Source: Benincasa hispida (taxonomy: Eukaryota; Streptophyta; Magnoliopsida; Cucurbitales; Cucurbitaceae). From it: 64,000 nucleotides of DNA. The notes beneath the pieces were generated by a model. The model ran no database searches. It had not been told where the DNA came from and saw only the letters and a program-made list of their open reading frames with translations. The position numbers and the translations under genes were made by a program. The stretch covers positions 45,715,985 through 45,779,984 of the forward strand of contig NC_052353.1 of the NCBI RefSeq assembly GCF_009727055.1. The letters are read 5' to 3'. This document shows, piece by piece, positions 11,685 through 23,430 of the stretch (position 1 is the first letter of the stretch; every line of letters starts with the position of its first letter).

Positions 11685-12034
11685 GTGAAATAGTGACTCA
11701 TTGCATAGGACGCCTCCACTCCTCATGTCATAACATGTACGAATTAGGATAACACCGTATGTAGCAATTTGCAACTCTTTGTAACAACTACAGAGTAGGC
11801 CGCATCCAATGGTGTTACCAGAATAAGGTACCCAACCTTATTCATGTACCATAGATCATTTTGACTATTTACTCGAACCTGATTCACTCTTATGTCTCCA
11901 CATAAAGTTCAAGTACTCATACAATAGTCATGGGTCTTAGTTTATTGGATTTAGACTTTTGTACAATTTATGAAATCAATAACAAATTTATTTATTATAG
12001 AAAATGTTTATCATTTTAGGACATAAAACCCAAC

Positions 12035-14284
12035 CCTTCAAAAAATATATTTTTTAATATTTAAAACTTCATTATTTTTAAGACCTAAATCTTTTCATAT
12101 TTAGGTAGAAAATTTAGATTTATAATATTTAAAATGACACATTTAATATATAAAATTTTATATGGTTGTGAAATTTTTTTTTTATAAAATGAATAGATTT
12201 AAAAAAAAATACAAATGAGGAATTTTTTTGAGGAACCCGAGCATGTCCTTCAAGGGGAATTTTGTCTCCACACAAACCCACCAGTTTTTGAGCCACAATT
12301 GTATATGTCGTAAGCAAGTACGTGCAAGTGAAGAGTCATTAAAATGTTGGTATGCTAATATAAATCAAACTCAAAAAATTTACCATTGTCACAATCTTTT
12401 TAAATTGACCATAACATTGTGAATTTACATCCTGATCATGGAAGTGGTTGGCCGTTGCCGTGAACGTCGGTTCAATTGGTCTTTGCCTCATAATTGGGCC
12501 GCGGCCCAATACCTTCCGTGTTGGCAGTGAAATAGGAGGCCCAATTTAGAGAAACGTTGGCCCACCGTGAGCTTTTGCATTAACACTTTTTTTTTTTTTT
12601 CTTTCTTGGGCTATTGGACAAGGGTCAAAATAGAATGACATTTTTTAAAACTGGCCAAACATTTTTTTGTGAGAAAATAGCCGAAGGACTATTTCTAATA
12701 CTATTTAAATTTTATTCATGGACAAAAATGCCCCTACAACTTAATCCCTAGAATTATGCTATAGTTAAAAAAAAGACCAATAATCTAAAACAAAATCTAA
12801 TAAATTTAACCACCCTAAATCTAACCTTAATTGTAAAAATAATAATATCTAAGATACACCAAAAAAACTAACCTAGAGATACAAAATCTAAAAAAACATA
12901 ATTAGAAATTAATTGTTGAAAATAAGAAAAATAGACCTTTAATTTCACCCACAAATTGACATTATTAAACGTTAAGAATATTTTTATTGTAATTAATTAC
13001 TCAAAATTCTGACGAGCAATAAGCAAATACCTTATATTCAAAATAACTATTGGTTGAATGAGAAATTTTGAACCAATCACAGACGGTGGAAGCAAAAGTT
13101 GACATGCGTCTCAAATTGAAGTTGAAGATATAAATGAGCAAATTCTAGTAGTGTCACGTGTTTTCACTATAACCATTGGATTTGATAAAATTAATCCGGT
13201 CCAATTTCACCCCAACTAGTTGGGCCCAAGGACTAGGTCCAATGGACCAATCAAGATTGTCTTCAATCAGAAGACTCATTGACTTTGAAGACTGAATCTC
13301 TCCTTAAAGCTCAAGCCCTGAAGATACATAAATTCTTCCAATATGGCAACTTAACATCACGCAGTTCACTCTCCCAAGTCAAGCGTACACATTCAACTAA
13401 AAGAGAATCAGATGATTAATTACTAGATCGAACCACATCGTATTAAATCAAGACAAACACAAGTTCATCTCCACGAAGAAGTTTCTCCGAAAACTGTGTG
13501 CGAACACTATCAAATAATTTTGTCAATACTATATTGCAATAGTTAAAATCTTTATAAGATTGAGTCATTCCAATAATGTGAATGCTATGTATTAAAAAAC
13601 TGTCAATTGAACCATACAAATACCCTATGCTAAACTAAAATACTTGAAGTGAATGATATATCCCGAGAACAAATTGTTCAAAAACCAAGCAACCTCTTCT
13701 TTGTGGAACACAATCAGTACTGACTATGGATAGAGGAGTCTCATGCACAATAATGTATTGGAGGATTACATCTTTCATGTACGTCATTCATGATCCAATT
13801 AAATACTTTGGTATGTGAATTATCTTGACATTAATTGTGGATTACATCAATTATCCTCCTCCTCCTTCACAATGTTCCATGTCACTACTTTGCCACAACT
13901 TTTTCATAAAATTACGAATTCCTCAAATCCTCTAGTTCATCTTTCAATTCAATTGACCTCAATTTAGATAATAATATTTTTTTAAAAAAGCATTACATAC
14001 CTTAAGTTTAAACATGTTACGAGAATGTCAATCTAACCAAATTATCAATTAATTGCTCTTCAAAAAACCCTTGCATGAAGGATCATCGATGGGTTTGTGG
14101 CTCAATTTAACACCTCTCGTCACAATGGGACAAAATGGACACAGTGATACATATTAAATGATTAATTAAATCTTAATTTTTTAAATAATCGGTGAACAAA
14201 ATTTTCATACATATTTATATTTATTTGTAGATATCTCTTGGAACTACCATAATTTGAAAAATACAATCTAAAAAAAAAAAAAAA
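12035..14284. other. AT-rich intergenic stretch, no gene seen
   Basis: No frame here has recognisable protein motifs. The frames at 12129-12422 overlap on both strands and look random. A GC-richer patch with GGCCCAAT-type motifs lies at 12425-12570 but has no associated coding region. Confidence 0.6.
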
Positions 14285-14289
14285 AATCT
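14285..14289. repeat. Left TSD of copia H (AATCT)
   Basis: Identical to 19805-19809 on the other side of the element. Confidence 0.9.
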
Positions 14290-14303
14290 TGTTGGGTGCA
14301 AAT

Positions 14304-14450
14304 TTATATTTAAAACGGTCCATTGATTATATTTAAAATGGTCCGTTGATTATTTTTAAAAACGGTTCATTGATTATTTTTAAAACGGTTTGTTGATTAA
14401 TTTTTAAAACGGTTCATTGATTAATTTTAAAACGGTCTGTTTCGATGTTG
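14304..14450 (+). repeat. U3 minisatellite, 6 units of about 23-24 bp
   Basis: The consensus unit is TTTAAAACGGTCCATTGATT plus TATA or AATT. Each unit carries AACGG or a close variant. The array ends just upstream of the TATA box, where transcription-factor sites of copia LTRs usually lie. Confidence 0.9.
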
Positions 14451-14456
14451 AAGGCC

Positions 14457-14464
14457 TATAAAAG
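14457..14464 (+). promoter_or_regulatory. TATA box of 5' LTR, copia H
   Basis: TATAAAAG in the context GGCCTATAAAAGGCGAGGCC; the same box is at 19443-19450 in the 3' LTR. Transcript start is expected about 30 bp downstream. Confidence 0.8.
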
Positions 14465-14815
14465 GCGAGGCCTTCAGTTCGTGAGACACAAAATTCATTT
14501 TTCTAAATTCCCACTTCAATTTCCTCTCCTTCTCCATCTTAGCTTTCCGAGCAGTGAGTTTAGAAAGGGTGTACGTTCCGATCGGTAACGGTGCATTTTC
14601 GATCGGTTTTCATTTAGTTGTTTTATCCTGGGGACGACATGGCAATTTTCAGACCTACTTGTACACTTAGGCAGAGCTACGAAACGTCTTAAAGAGAGCG
14701 AGCTTCGCGACTCAGCCTATAACGAGTTTCTGTTTTGCAGGTTTTGCTCTTCGCTTGACCACCATGCCTTATCGGTTAACAGTTCGTCGTTCTGAGGGCC
14801 CTGCCATTTCCAACA

Positions 14816-14840
14816 ATTTTTAGACGTTTCGACATCATCA
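14816..14840 (+). promoter_or_regulatory. 25-nt leader with possible non-tRNA priming site
   Basis: This is all that separates the LTR end from the gag ATG. The stretch TTTTAGACGTTTCG (14818-14831) is complementary at 13 of 14 positions to CGAAACGTCTTAAA (14680-14693) in the R-U5 part of the LTR. No TGG-starting tRNA PBS is seen. Self-priming by fold-back is known for Tf1-type elements; applying it to this element is inference. Confidence 0.45.
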
Positions 14841-15699
14841 ATGGCCCTTAGTAGCAATAATGAGATATCTGACCTCAACCGTCCATTCTGGTTCGAAGGA
14901 GCGAACTTCAAACGGTGGAAGCAAAAGATGATGTTCTTCTTCACCGTCAAGAAAGTTGTTGAAGCTTGTACCAGCGCTAAGCCGATCGTCCCTTTAGAAG
15001 GACCAACTGAACAACAGATAAAAGAAGCTGCTGAGTGGGAGGAGAAAGACTTTCTATGTAAGAATTTCATTTTAAATGGTTTGACTGATGATCTGTATGA
15101 CTACTACAGTACAATGAAGACAACAAAGAAGGTCTGGGATGCCCTGCAAAAGAAGCATGACACCGAGGAGGTCGGGTCGAAGAAATATGGGGTTAGCCTT
15201 TATCTCAAGTTCCAGATGAAGGATGAAAAATCCATGGAGGCCCAATCCCATGAACTACAGAAGATAGCCCACGAGATAATTACTGAAGGTATGCCTCTAG
15301 ACGAACAATTCTAAGTTGCTGTTATTATTGATAAACTGCCCCCCTTGTGGAAGGACTTTAAGAACACTTTGAGGCATAAGACTAAGGAGTTCTCCTTGGA
15401 GAGTCTTATAACCTGGCTAAGGATCGAGGAGGAAGCCTAGAAGGAGGAGGTGAACGCAGTACCTAGGAAACCCACCTCTGCCGTGGTAAAACCTGACCAA
15501 AAACCTAAGGGGACAAAGAGAAAAGGTCAAAATCGTGGCTCTAGCAACCAGAACCAACAGAAAAAACAGAAGCCCCCTTTAAAAGAAACAATACAGTTCC
15601 TCTGCTTTATTTGTAATAAACTTGGGCACATGGCTAAGAACTGTAGGAACAGACGTCATCCTGCTGGTCAGGTGAACCTAACAGAAGAACCTGTTAGTC
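14841..15699 (+). pseudogene. Gag of copia H (two in-frame stops)
   Basis: ATG at 14841 is the first in-frame start after the LTR. The first 157 codons show the plant copia Gag pattern: NRPFWFEGANFKRWKQKM, a VWDALQKKHD block, and LKFQMKDEKSMEAQSHELQK. A TAA at 15312 and a TAG at 15438 interrupt the same frame. It continues with a basic region and an intact CX2CX4HX4C zinc knuckle (CFICNKLGHMAKNC, about 15601-15643). A one-base indel near 15690-15702 separates it from the protease frame. It would form the virus-like particle and package RNA. Confidence 0.9.
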
Positions 15700-18649
15700 G
15701 CCATGATCACAGAAGTAAATGTGATCGGTGGTTGTGAAGGGTGGTGGATAGATACTAGCGTGACACGCCATATCTATCACGACCTTAGTCTATTTAAAAC
15801 TTATATTGAAACTAAGGATAAGAATATTCTGTTAGAAGATTACCACTCCACGAAAGTTGTTAGAACCGGCAAGATGGAACTGAAGTTTACCTCTAGGAAA
15901 ACCCTCACATTGAAGGACGTTTTGCACAATCCGAAGATACGAAAGAATTTGGTTTCGGTCTATCTCCTCAACAAAGCTGGGTTTACTCAAACTTTAGGGG
16001 TAGACCTATATACCCTTACCAAAAATAATATATTTGTAGGGAAAAGGTATGCAATTGAGGGAATGTTCAAATTAAATCTATACCTTAATAAAATGAAATC
16101 TTCTGTGTATATGCTGTGTTCTATGAATATTTGGCATGCTAGACTCTGTCATGTGAATAAGAATTTAATTAGTAACATGATTAAGCTGGAAATGATACCT
16201 AGGTTATCCACGAATGATTTTGATAAATGCGAGTATTGTAGTCAAGCTAAAATTACTAAAACTCCGCATAAATCTGTACTTAGGAATTCTGAGCCTTTAG
16301 ATTTGATTCATTATGATGTCTGTGAATTTGATGACATATTGACTAGGAACAGCAAAAGATATTTCATTACTTTTATTGACGTCTGCTTTGATTTTACTTT
16401 TGTATACCTGCTGAAAAACAAAAGTGATGTTTTTTATGCTTTCAAACTTTTTGTTTCTGAAATAGAGAATTAGTTTAATAGAAAAGTTAAAAGACTTCGT
16501 AGTGATAGGGGAACCAAGTATGACTCGGACAGTTTTAATGAATTCTTTAACTCACATGGAATAGTACACGAAAAGATCGCACCTTATTCTCTTGAAATGA
16601 ACGAAAAAGCCGAAAGGAAAAATAGAACTTTAGCTGAGCTAGTAGTTTCTATTTTACTTAGTTTAGAAGCCACGTCTTATTGGTGGGGTGAAATCATCCT
16701 TACCATGTGTTATATCCTAAATAGAATCCCAAAATCTAAAAATAAAACTTTACCTTACAAAATTCTCAAGAATAAGAAACCAAACTTGTCCTACTTTATA
16801 ATATGAGGTTGTCTAGCCTTTGTAAGGATTCCTGACCCAAAAAGGAGAAAGTTGGCTGGTAAAGCTTACGAGTGTGTCTTTATAAGTTATGCCTTAAATA
16901 GTAAAGCCTACAGGTTCTATGATCTAGTGAACCAAGTGATCATTGAGTCAAATGATGTCGACTTCTTTGAAGATAGGATTCCTTTTAAATCAAGGAATAG
17001 TGGGGGCTCTGGTTCAAGTGGTATAACCCTAGATAGAAATCCTAACCCTAGAGAGGAAACTGACCCATAACCTAGAAGAAGCAAAAGAGCTAGAACCACC
17101 AAAGATTTCGGAAATGACTTCCTGACCTACATTGTAGAAAAAGACCCTAAAGATCTAAGAGTTTCCCTGTCCTCAGTAGATACCAACCTATGGCAAGAAG
17201 CCATAAACGATGAGATGGACTCACTTAAGTCAAATAGGACTTGGCACTTAGTAGATCTACCCCCAGGATGTAAGGCAATAGGGTGCAAATGGATCTTAAG
17301 GAGGAAACTTAGACTAGATGGGATTGTCGACAAATTTAAAGCCAGGTTAGAAGCGAAAGGCTTTAGATAGAGAGAAAACAGAGATTACTTTGACACCTTT
17401 TCCCATGTCACTAGAATTACTTCTATCTGTGTCTTGTTATTTTTTACTGCCCTTTATAACCTCGTAGTACATCAAATGGATGTAAAAACCGCTTTCCTAA
17501 ATGGTGAACTTGAAGAAGAGATTCACATGGAACAAACTGAGGGTTTTGTTGTCCATGGTCAAGAAAATAAGGTGTGTAAATTAGACAAATCTCTCTATAC
17601 ACTAAAACAACCTCCTAAGCAATGGCATAAAAAATTTGACAACCTTATCCTATCTAAAAGGTTTCAAGGTCAATGAAAGTGACAAATGCTTCTACCATAA
17701 GTTTGATAATAACCTCTGCACTATCTTGTGTCTATATGTAGATGATTTATTGATCTTTGGGTCGGACTTGCACGTCATAAATGATGTAAAATCAATATTG
17801 AGTGTAATCTTAGGCATAAAAGTAAATAGGCCTGAAAAGGGAATTTCTTTAGATCAATCTCACTATATAGAAAAGATTCTAAAGAAATATAATTACTTTG
17901 AGTGTAAACCAGCCTGTACTTCTTATGACCCTAGTGTCAAGTTGTTCAAGAACACTGGTGACAATGTTAATCAATCTGAGTATGCGAGCATCATAGGCAA
18001 TCTTAGATACATTGCCGACTGCACTAGGCCTGACATAGCTTATGCTGTAGGACTACTTTGCAGGTTTACAAGCAGACCTAGTAAAGAGCATTGGAATGCT
18101 ATAGAAAAGGTCATGAGATATTTAAAGAAAACCTAAAACCTAGGATCACATTGTCAAAAGTTTTCCGCTGTCTTGGAAGGGTTTAGCGATGCTTATTAGA
18201 ACTCTCTTTCGGATGATTCAAAGGCTACAAGTGACTATATCTTTAATATAACTAGCGGAGCTGTCTCTTGGAAGTCTAAGAAACAGACTATTTTATCCAA
18301 ATCTACGATGGAGTCAGAAATGATAGCACTAGTAACAGCTAGTGAAAAAGCAGACTGGCTTAGAAGTCTGCTATCAGAGATTCCCATATGGGAAAAGCCG
18401 TTACCAGCCATATTGATCCATTGCGATACTGCAACAATCGCAAAAATTAAGAACCATTACTACAATGGAAAGAGACGTCAAATACGTCGTAAGCACAGTA
18501 TCATTAGAGAGTTTCTCACTACTGGTGCAGTTAGAGTGGATCACATACGAACTGATGAAAATTTGGCAGATCCTTTGACGAAAGGATTGGCCAGAGAAAA
18601 GGTTTTTAGAACCTTAGAAAGGATGGGACTTATGCCAATTGAAAAATGA
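15700..18649 (+). pseudogene. Pol of copia H: protease, integrase, RT, RNase H (decayed)
   Basis: The protease motif WWIDTSVTRHI (about 15745) replaces the usual DTGAT. Integrase follows with HARLCHVNK and CEYCSQAK (HHCC zinc site), then the core (FITFIDVC, LRSDRGTKY, and an EMNEKAERKNR-type block with the catalytic Glu). RT starts at WQEAINDEM and KWILRRK, then [10 protein letters not shown] (17478), and after a frameshift near 17640-17676 the active site LYVDDLL (about 17734). RNase H includes [12 protein letters not shown] (18299 on), [12 protein letters not shown] and LADPLTKGL. In-frame stops occur at about 16471, 16804, 17068, 17368, 18134 and 18198. The last stop is at 18647-18649. Confidence 0.92.
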
Positions 18650-19196
18650 ATCACAGTGAGGAAAACCCAACCTGTAGACTGAAGATCCCAAGAAACAGGT
18701 TCAGCGAGTAATAACTGATCACGCGTGATATATAGTGAATCATGCTAACTAAACACAGAGTTCCATTCCTATGATTTAAAGTCTGAGCATGATATCCTGA
18801 AGCATAAGAAAGGTTGAACTCAGTTCTTAATGAGATCTATACTTGATGACAAGGGGGGTAACAGCTACAGGAGTATCCTTGATAGACTCATCTGTGTGTG
18901 GAAGTGAAGACCGCTTCCTATGGAGTTTGTAGGCAAACTCTCTAGAGAATTCACTAAAACGAGATTCACGTGTTAGGCCTTAAAAGCACGGGCTTTCGTA
19001 CTACACCCTAATGATACTCTGTGTGAGATACTGTTAGAGATAGAGTTCAAAATCAAGGGTTACTCTAGTATATTCTGAATCATCTACACTATGTAAATGT
19101 TCAAGTCGTAAGACACCTTTGCTTATGCACAGTGTTGTATAGATTGAAATTGCTCAATGAAAATCTTTCCTCTCTTCTCGTTTTGTTTAAATTTCT
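18650..19196 (+). other. 3' untranslated region of copia H
   Basis: About 550 bp between the RNase H stop and the polypurine tract. No frame or RNA gene seen. Confidence 0.6.
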
Positions 19197-19207
19197 AAGT
19201 GGGGGAT
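19197..19207 (+). promoter_or_regulatory. Polypurine tract of copia H
   Basis: AAGTGGGGGAT directly precedes the 3' LTR; it primes plus-strand DNA synthesis. Confidence 0.85.
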
Positions 19208-19804
19208 TGTTGGGTGCAAATTTATATTTAAAACGGTCAATTGATTATATTTAAAACGATCCATTGGTTATATTTAAAACGGTCCATTGATTATATTTAA
19301 AAAGGTCCATTGATTATATTTAAAACGGTCCATTGATTATATTTAAAACAGTCCATTGATCATTTTTAAAAACGATCCATTGATTAATTTTTAAAACGGC
19401 CCGTTGATAATTTTAAAACGGTCCATTTCGATGCTGAGGGCCTATAAAAGGCGAGACCTTCAACAGTTCACGAGACACATAATTCATTTTTCTAAATTCC
19501 CACTTCAATTTCCTCTTCTTCTCCATCTTAGCTTTCTGAGCAGTGAGTTTAGAAAGGGTGTACGTTCCGATCGGTAATGGTGCATTTCCAATCGATTTTC
19601 ATTTGGTTGTTTTATCCTGGGAACGATGTGGCAATTTTCAGATCTGATTGCACACTTGGGTAGAGCCGCGAAACGTCTTAAAGAGAGTGAGCTCCGCGAC
19701 TCAGCCTATAACGAGTTTCTGTTTTGCAGGTTTTGCTTTTCGCTTGACCGTCATGCCTTGACAGTTTACAGTTCGTCGTTTTGAGGGCCCTGCCGTTTCC
19801 AAAA
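19208..19804 (+). repeat. 3' LTR of copia H (597 bp)
   Basis: Starts TGTTGGGTGCAAATT. The expected CA end has become AA (CCAAAA at 19799-19804). It has a TATA box at 19443-19450 and keeps GCGAAACGTCTTAAAG near 19670. It differs from the 5' LTR by scattered substitutions and by U3 unit number. Confidence 0.93.
19222..19432 (+). repeat. U3 minisatellite, 9 units of about 23-24 bp
   Basis: The same unit as at 14304-14450 but nine copies. The first six are separated by TATA and resemble each other most, so expansion by slippage in this half is likely. Confidence 0.9.
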
Positions 19805-19809
19805 AATCT
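19805..19809. repeat. Right TSD of copia H (AATCT)
   Basis: Matches 14285-14289. Confidence 0.9.
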
Positions 19810-21472
19810 ATATAGAGTTTATGTGGATCACGTCAATTGGGAGTATGTGGTGAGGGGTAAAATGGATAAACAAAGGTTAATGTGGGCTCTTAAAACAACC
19901 GAAAGGCAGATAACCAAAAATAAAAACAATGCCTAGTTTTGGTATCTACCAGTCCTATATTTCATTTATATCTTTTATTATTTATAATAATGTCTATTTT
20001 CTTCCAAATTAAAAAAAAAAAAGAGTTCGATTACCGTTTAAACTCCAACCATCAATTAATTACACAATTTTTTAAAATAGAAAAATTAAGGTTCACATGC
20101 ACTTTTTAAGAATGATTTATTATTTTTCAAATCTCTTCAATTAAACCAAAATATTTTCAAAAAACCTAGAAGACTTTCCATCGTCAACAATCTTCTGCCT
20201 CACACCCTCTTTGTTTTTTCCTCTCCCTCACACCCTCCATCTTCTTCAATTTCTCTCTCGAAACCCTCTCTCTCGGATCTTTTTGACCAAACCTTCTCTC
20301 TTAGATTCGATTTTTTGTTAGTGAGCAGATCACCGCGACCACACTAGACAACGAATGGGGCAATTGGGCAATGCGTGACTTGACTGGAATATTTGTGCGA
20401 CCCAGTGGACTCGGACAACAGTAGACACATAGCAGATAATCAAATGACAACATATGGGCACGGATGGTCAAACGACGACAAATATGAAGATGAGCAGATT
20501 TTGTTCACGGATGGTTGAAAATTGAGTCCATTTAGGATTAGTATACTATCATAGATATTTTTGTTTGTATCTGATTACTTTGAATTTATGATATATACCA
20601 TGATACAAATGAAATTTATTATATAAATTGTGATATATATTGAATATTAGGATAAAAAATTTTGAATGACACAACTATCTATTTGAGTACATTTCTATTT
20701 CATATATTTGTTAGAGTATTTGCAAACATATAATACAATGCTCTGAGGTATATTTAAAAAAAAAAAAACCATAAATCCGCTAGAAAATCCAACAAATTGT
20801 CGTGAAGCCAATTGTATTTAAATACATATCAAACATATTTGTCAGTATATTTCATACATTTGTTAGAGTACTTGCAACAATCTAATACAATATTCAAAGG
20901 TATATTTAAAAATAACATGAATCCGCTCGTAAAACCAGTTGATACATGAAATGCGTTAAATGAAAAATAAAATTATATTAAATACATTTTTCTCTCTAAT
21001 TAAAAATAGAAAAAAATTAATTAATTAATACTATATATTAAATGAATTTACTCTCTCCAACAATAAGGATGCTTTGTAAATACGAAAAAAAAATTTCAAT
21101 GCATTTTTTCTCTCCAACGCCCACCAAAAGAAGTATTATTGTTTGAAAAATCCATTAAATTTTATATATGAAAATATTAAAAAATTTCGACATTTATAAA
21201 AATAAGTTTTGAAAAGGGATTGAACCTCATCATTTTAATAAGCTCTACATTTTTTCAGTACCATGGATAGGAAAAATTCAAATAATAAATTTTTTGGTCT
21301 CTAATTTATTAATGTGTCAATTAAATTATACCCACACTTTCCTTCAAATCATCCATCACATTTTTCATATTTTTCAAATTATCAATAATAACAATTATCA
21401 TTATTAATTGCTTTCTCACTAGAAATTGGTGAAACATTCATGAGTAAACCAAGGTTATGGCATAATCAGGTG
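19810..21472. other. AT-rich intergenic stretch, no gene seen
   Basis: No supported coding frame. A CT-rich patch at 20190-20290 resembles plant 5' UTR sequence but leads to no open frame. A partial tandem duplication lies at 20701-20937. Confidence 0.55.
20701..20937. repeat. Diverged direct repeat, about 88 bp, offset about 150 bp
   Basis: The stretch at 20701-20789 (CATATATTTGTTAGAGTA through ATCCGCTAGAAAATCCA) recurs at 20851-20937 with scattered changes. Confidence 0.75.
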
Positions 21473-21560
21473 GGAAAAATTAAAATAATATGGTAGTTTT
21501 GAAAACTGTTTATAAAAATATTGTACTTTTGAAACTATTTAGAAAATATTGTTGTTTGTT
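21473..21560 (+). repeat. Left terminal inverted repeat of the MULE
   Basis: Starts GGAAAAATTAAAATAATAT and shares several blocks with the reverse complement of 26075-26161. Confidence 0.7.
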
Positions 21561-21569
21561 TTTTTTTTT

Positions 21570-21710
21570 AAATAGGCCAAGGGTTGAATTCGACCTACCT
21601 AGGTCGAATTTTCGACACTCGACCTTTACCTTTTTTTTTTCTCTTTAATAATTTAAACATCGGGTGTTGAGGTCGGATTTTCAAAACTCGACCTTTACCT
21701 TTTTTTAAAA
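21570..21710. repeat. Hairpin-type GTCGA repeats near left MULE end
   Basis: Contains short inverted repeats such as TTCGACCTACCTAGGTCGAA (21588-21607) and two ACTCGACCTTTACC copies. It is the left counterpart of 25750-26045 on the right side. Confidence 0.6.
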
Positions 21711-21862
21711 AAAAATCCATTTTATAAAAATAATTTCTAAAAATAATTTTTTATTTTATTTTATTTAAACTCTAAAAAGAACAAATTAAAAAAAATAATA
21801 TCTCATAAAAATAAAAAAGTGTAAATTAAAATATCTCATTTATATAAAAATAATTACAAAAA

Positions 21863-23430
21863 TCAATGTGTCCCACAAGGCGGACGTCATCGATTTCGAG
21901 CTGGTTGTCGTCGTCGACTTCGAATTTGAGGTTGCTCTGGTTCTTCTTGATGTTGCTCTGATACCTCTGCAGGCGCTTCATGATATAAATATTCATTATG
22001 CTCTCCACGACCCCGACCATGTCCATGCACGTATGAAGACAAAGGACCAGCCTCTGAGTCATAATGTCCTGAACCAAATGCTAGCATCATCATCATCGGA
22101 CTAACATAATCAGTTTGATTCTACATCTGCATCACAGGGGGAAACTCTTCCACATTATGGGCAACCTCATCAAACTCATCCTCTTCCCATACAGGTCCTC
22201 TACATCTAGGAGCTGGTGGAGGAACAATAGGTATATCGTACATATAATGTATCTCCTCCATATAGCTTTGGTTGTCACTACATATAGCAAGAACCTGGTT
22301 CGGATCATTCGCAACATCACGAAGTCTACTGTTATTCGATCTCTGTGAATTATAAGATAATTGGATAATATTTAAAATAAATTTAAATTAAAAATAATTA
22401 GATAATATTCATTCATTTACCAGATGACCCATGCTGCTCCTGGACGAGTGACGTAGCGCCTTGTGATATTATTATACCAATGAATGTAGTCTTGAATGAT
22501 ATCCCTATCAAACTGTTCAATAGAAATCCCCACTGCAATAAACCTTGCACGATAGTGTCATCGCACTACCAAATGTGCAACTTTTTCGAACCAATTTACA
22601 GTCCTTAAGTCGATATCATGCAGTAGAGGTTCAGTATTACAAGGCGATGGGACATTCTGCTGAAAACCGAATTGTCTCATCACCCTGTCAGGAAGATGCC
22701 ACTCACCAATGTAAAAACATAATGAGAAGGACTCATCGTCGCTATGTTTTGACCATTCGTATAGAAATTGGACAAAGTATGCATAATAATTTTGTACGGC
22801 TCCCAAATAACCTGAAACACAAAATATTATATTGGAGAACATTAAAGACAAATACAATAAAAATGTGTATAAAATAATCAATTAGGTTCAGTGTAATGTA
22901 CTGATTAAGTTAAAGCAGATCAAACATGTATCTGTACTAGTTGACTACATGTGTGGTTGTCCTAAAATCACAAATTTGTCTCTCCACCTAAATTTTTAAA
23001 ATTGATAATTTAGTATATAAATTAACTAGGTCAGTGATATAAAAATTAAATTGAATTAAAATAACATACTGAAAACCGTAGGCTCGTCCAGCTAATTGAA
23101 CGTCATTAACATGTTGTAGCTGTGGAGCCATTGTTGGAAATCGCTTCCAAGCCCATAGTTGCAAAAGTATGGGAGGCCCAGCTATCTCTCGAACCTCAGG
23201 TCTTGTTGTTTTGTATAGTTGTCTATACAACCATGCCAAACATGTTCACCCACGATTATCGCCCCACATCATAGAGGTTAGCTTATAGTGGCAGGAACAT
23301 CTAGTAAACAAAATGACTTGATTTGTCGGAAAACAAACTCCCACCTATCATTTTAGTATATATGCTCGTGCATATCTTATGACAGTTTCCTCGTCTGCAT
23401 CATCATCTGCATCATCTACAATGAGGTAAA
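21863..23430 (-). pseudogene. Plant mobile domain (PMD / MAIN-like) gene, decayed
   Basis: Minus-strand translation in three reading frames gives the PMD core. It runs from an RYARAYIL block (about 23390-23360) and a GGSLFSDKS block, through LAWLYRQLYKTTRPEVREIAGP then LQLWAWKRFPTMAPQ (23239-23130), to EWHLPDRVMRQFGFQQNVPSP (about 22700-22640) and YIHWYNNITRRY (about 22470). The Gly/Arg-rich tail is at 22096-21890, ending near RPPCGTH with a stop at 21863-21865. These match proteins annotated as serine/threonine phosphatase 7 long-form homologs or MAIN-like. A TGA just before LAWLYRQ and several shifts break it, AT-rich intron-like gaps separate the blocks, and the usual N-terminal exon is not found. 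Cellular relatives act in gene silencing and development; this copy is transposon-borne. Confidence 0.8.

Larger units (their letters stand above)
10145..12034 (-). repeat. 5' LTR of copia E (E1)
   Basis: The plus strand begins TGTAGGATTGTATCAGCAAC and ends GGACATAAAACCCAACC, so on the minus strand it begins GGTTGGGTTTTATGTCC (ancestral TGTTGGG). Other copies of this LTR family are at 34574-38014 (minus, split), 38240-40087 (minus, diverged) and 49231-50533 (plus, deleted). The frames at 10090-10663 lie within LTR and are not supported as genes. Confidence 0.85.
14290..14815 (+). repeat. 5' LTR of copia H (526 bp)
   Basis: Starts TGTTGGGTGCAAATT and ends TTTCCAACA. U3 holds six tandem units (14304-14450), followed by a TATA box (14457-14464) and an R-U5 region that contains CGAAACGTCTTAAA at 14680-14693. 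It is 71 bp shorter than the 3' LTR because it has three fewer U3 units. Confidence 0.93.
14290..19804 (+). mobile_element. Ty1-copia element H, complete with both LTRs, TSD AATCT
   Basis: The 5.5 kb element has LTRs at 14290-14815 and 19208-19804, a gag-pol in copia order (gag, zinc knuckle, protease, integrase, RT, RNase H), and a polypurine tract before the 3' LTR. AATCT occurs at 14285-14289 and 19805-19809 as the 5-bp TSD. The reading frame has two frameshifts and several in-frame stops, so it is not autonomous now. It is not closely related to the A/B/C copies. The leader between LTR and gag is only 25 nt and has no TGGTATCAGAGC site. Confidence 0.95.

Noticed and set aside
12129..12422. 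Small frames on both strands
   Set aside because: AT-rich spacer; overlapping antisense frames, no promoter or domain.
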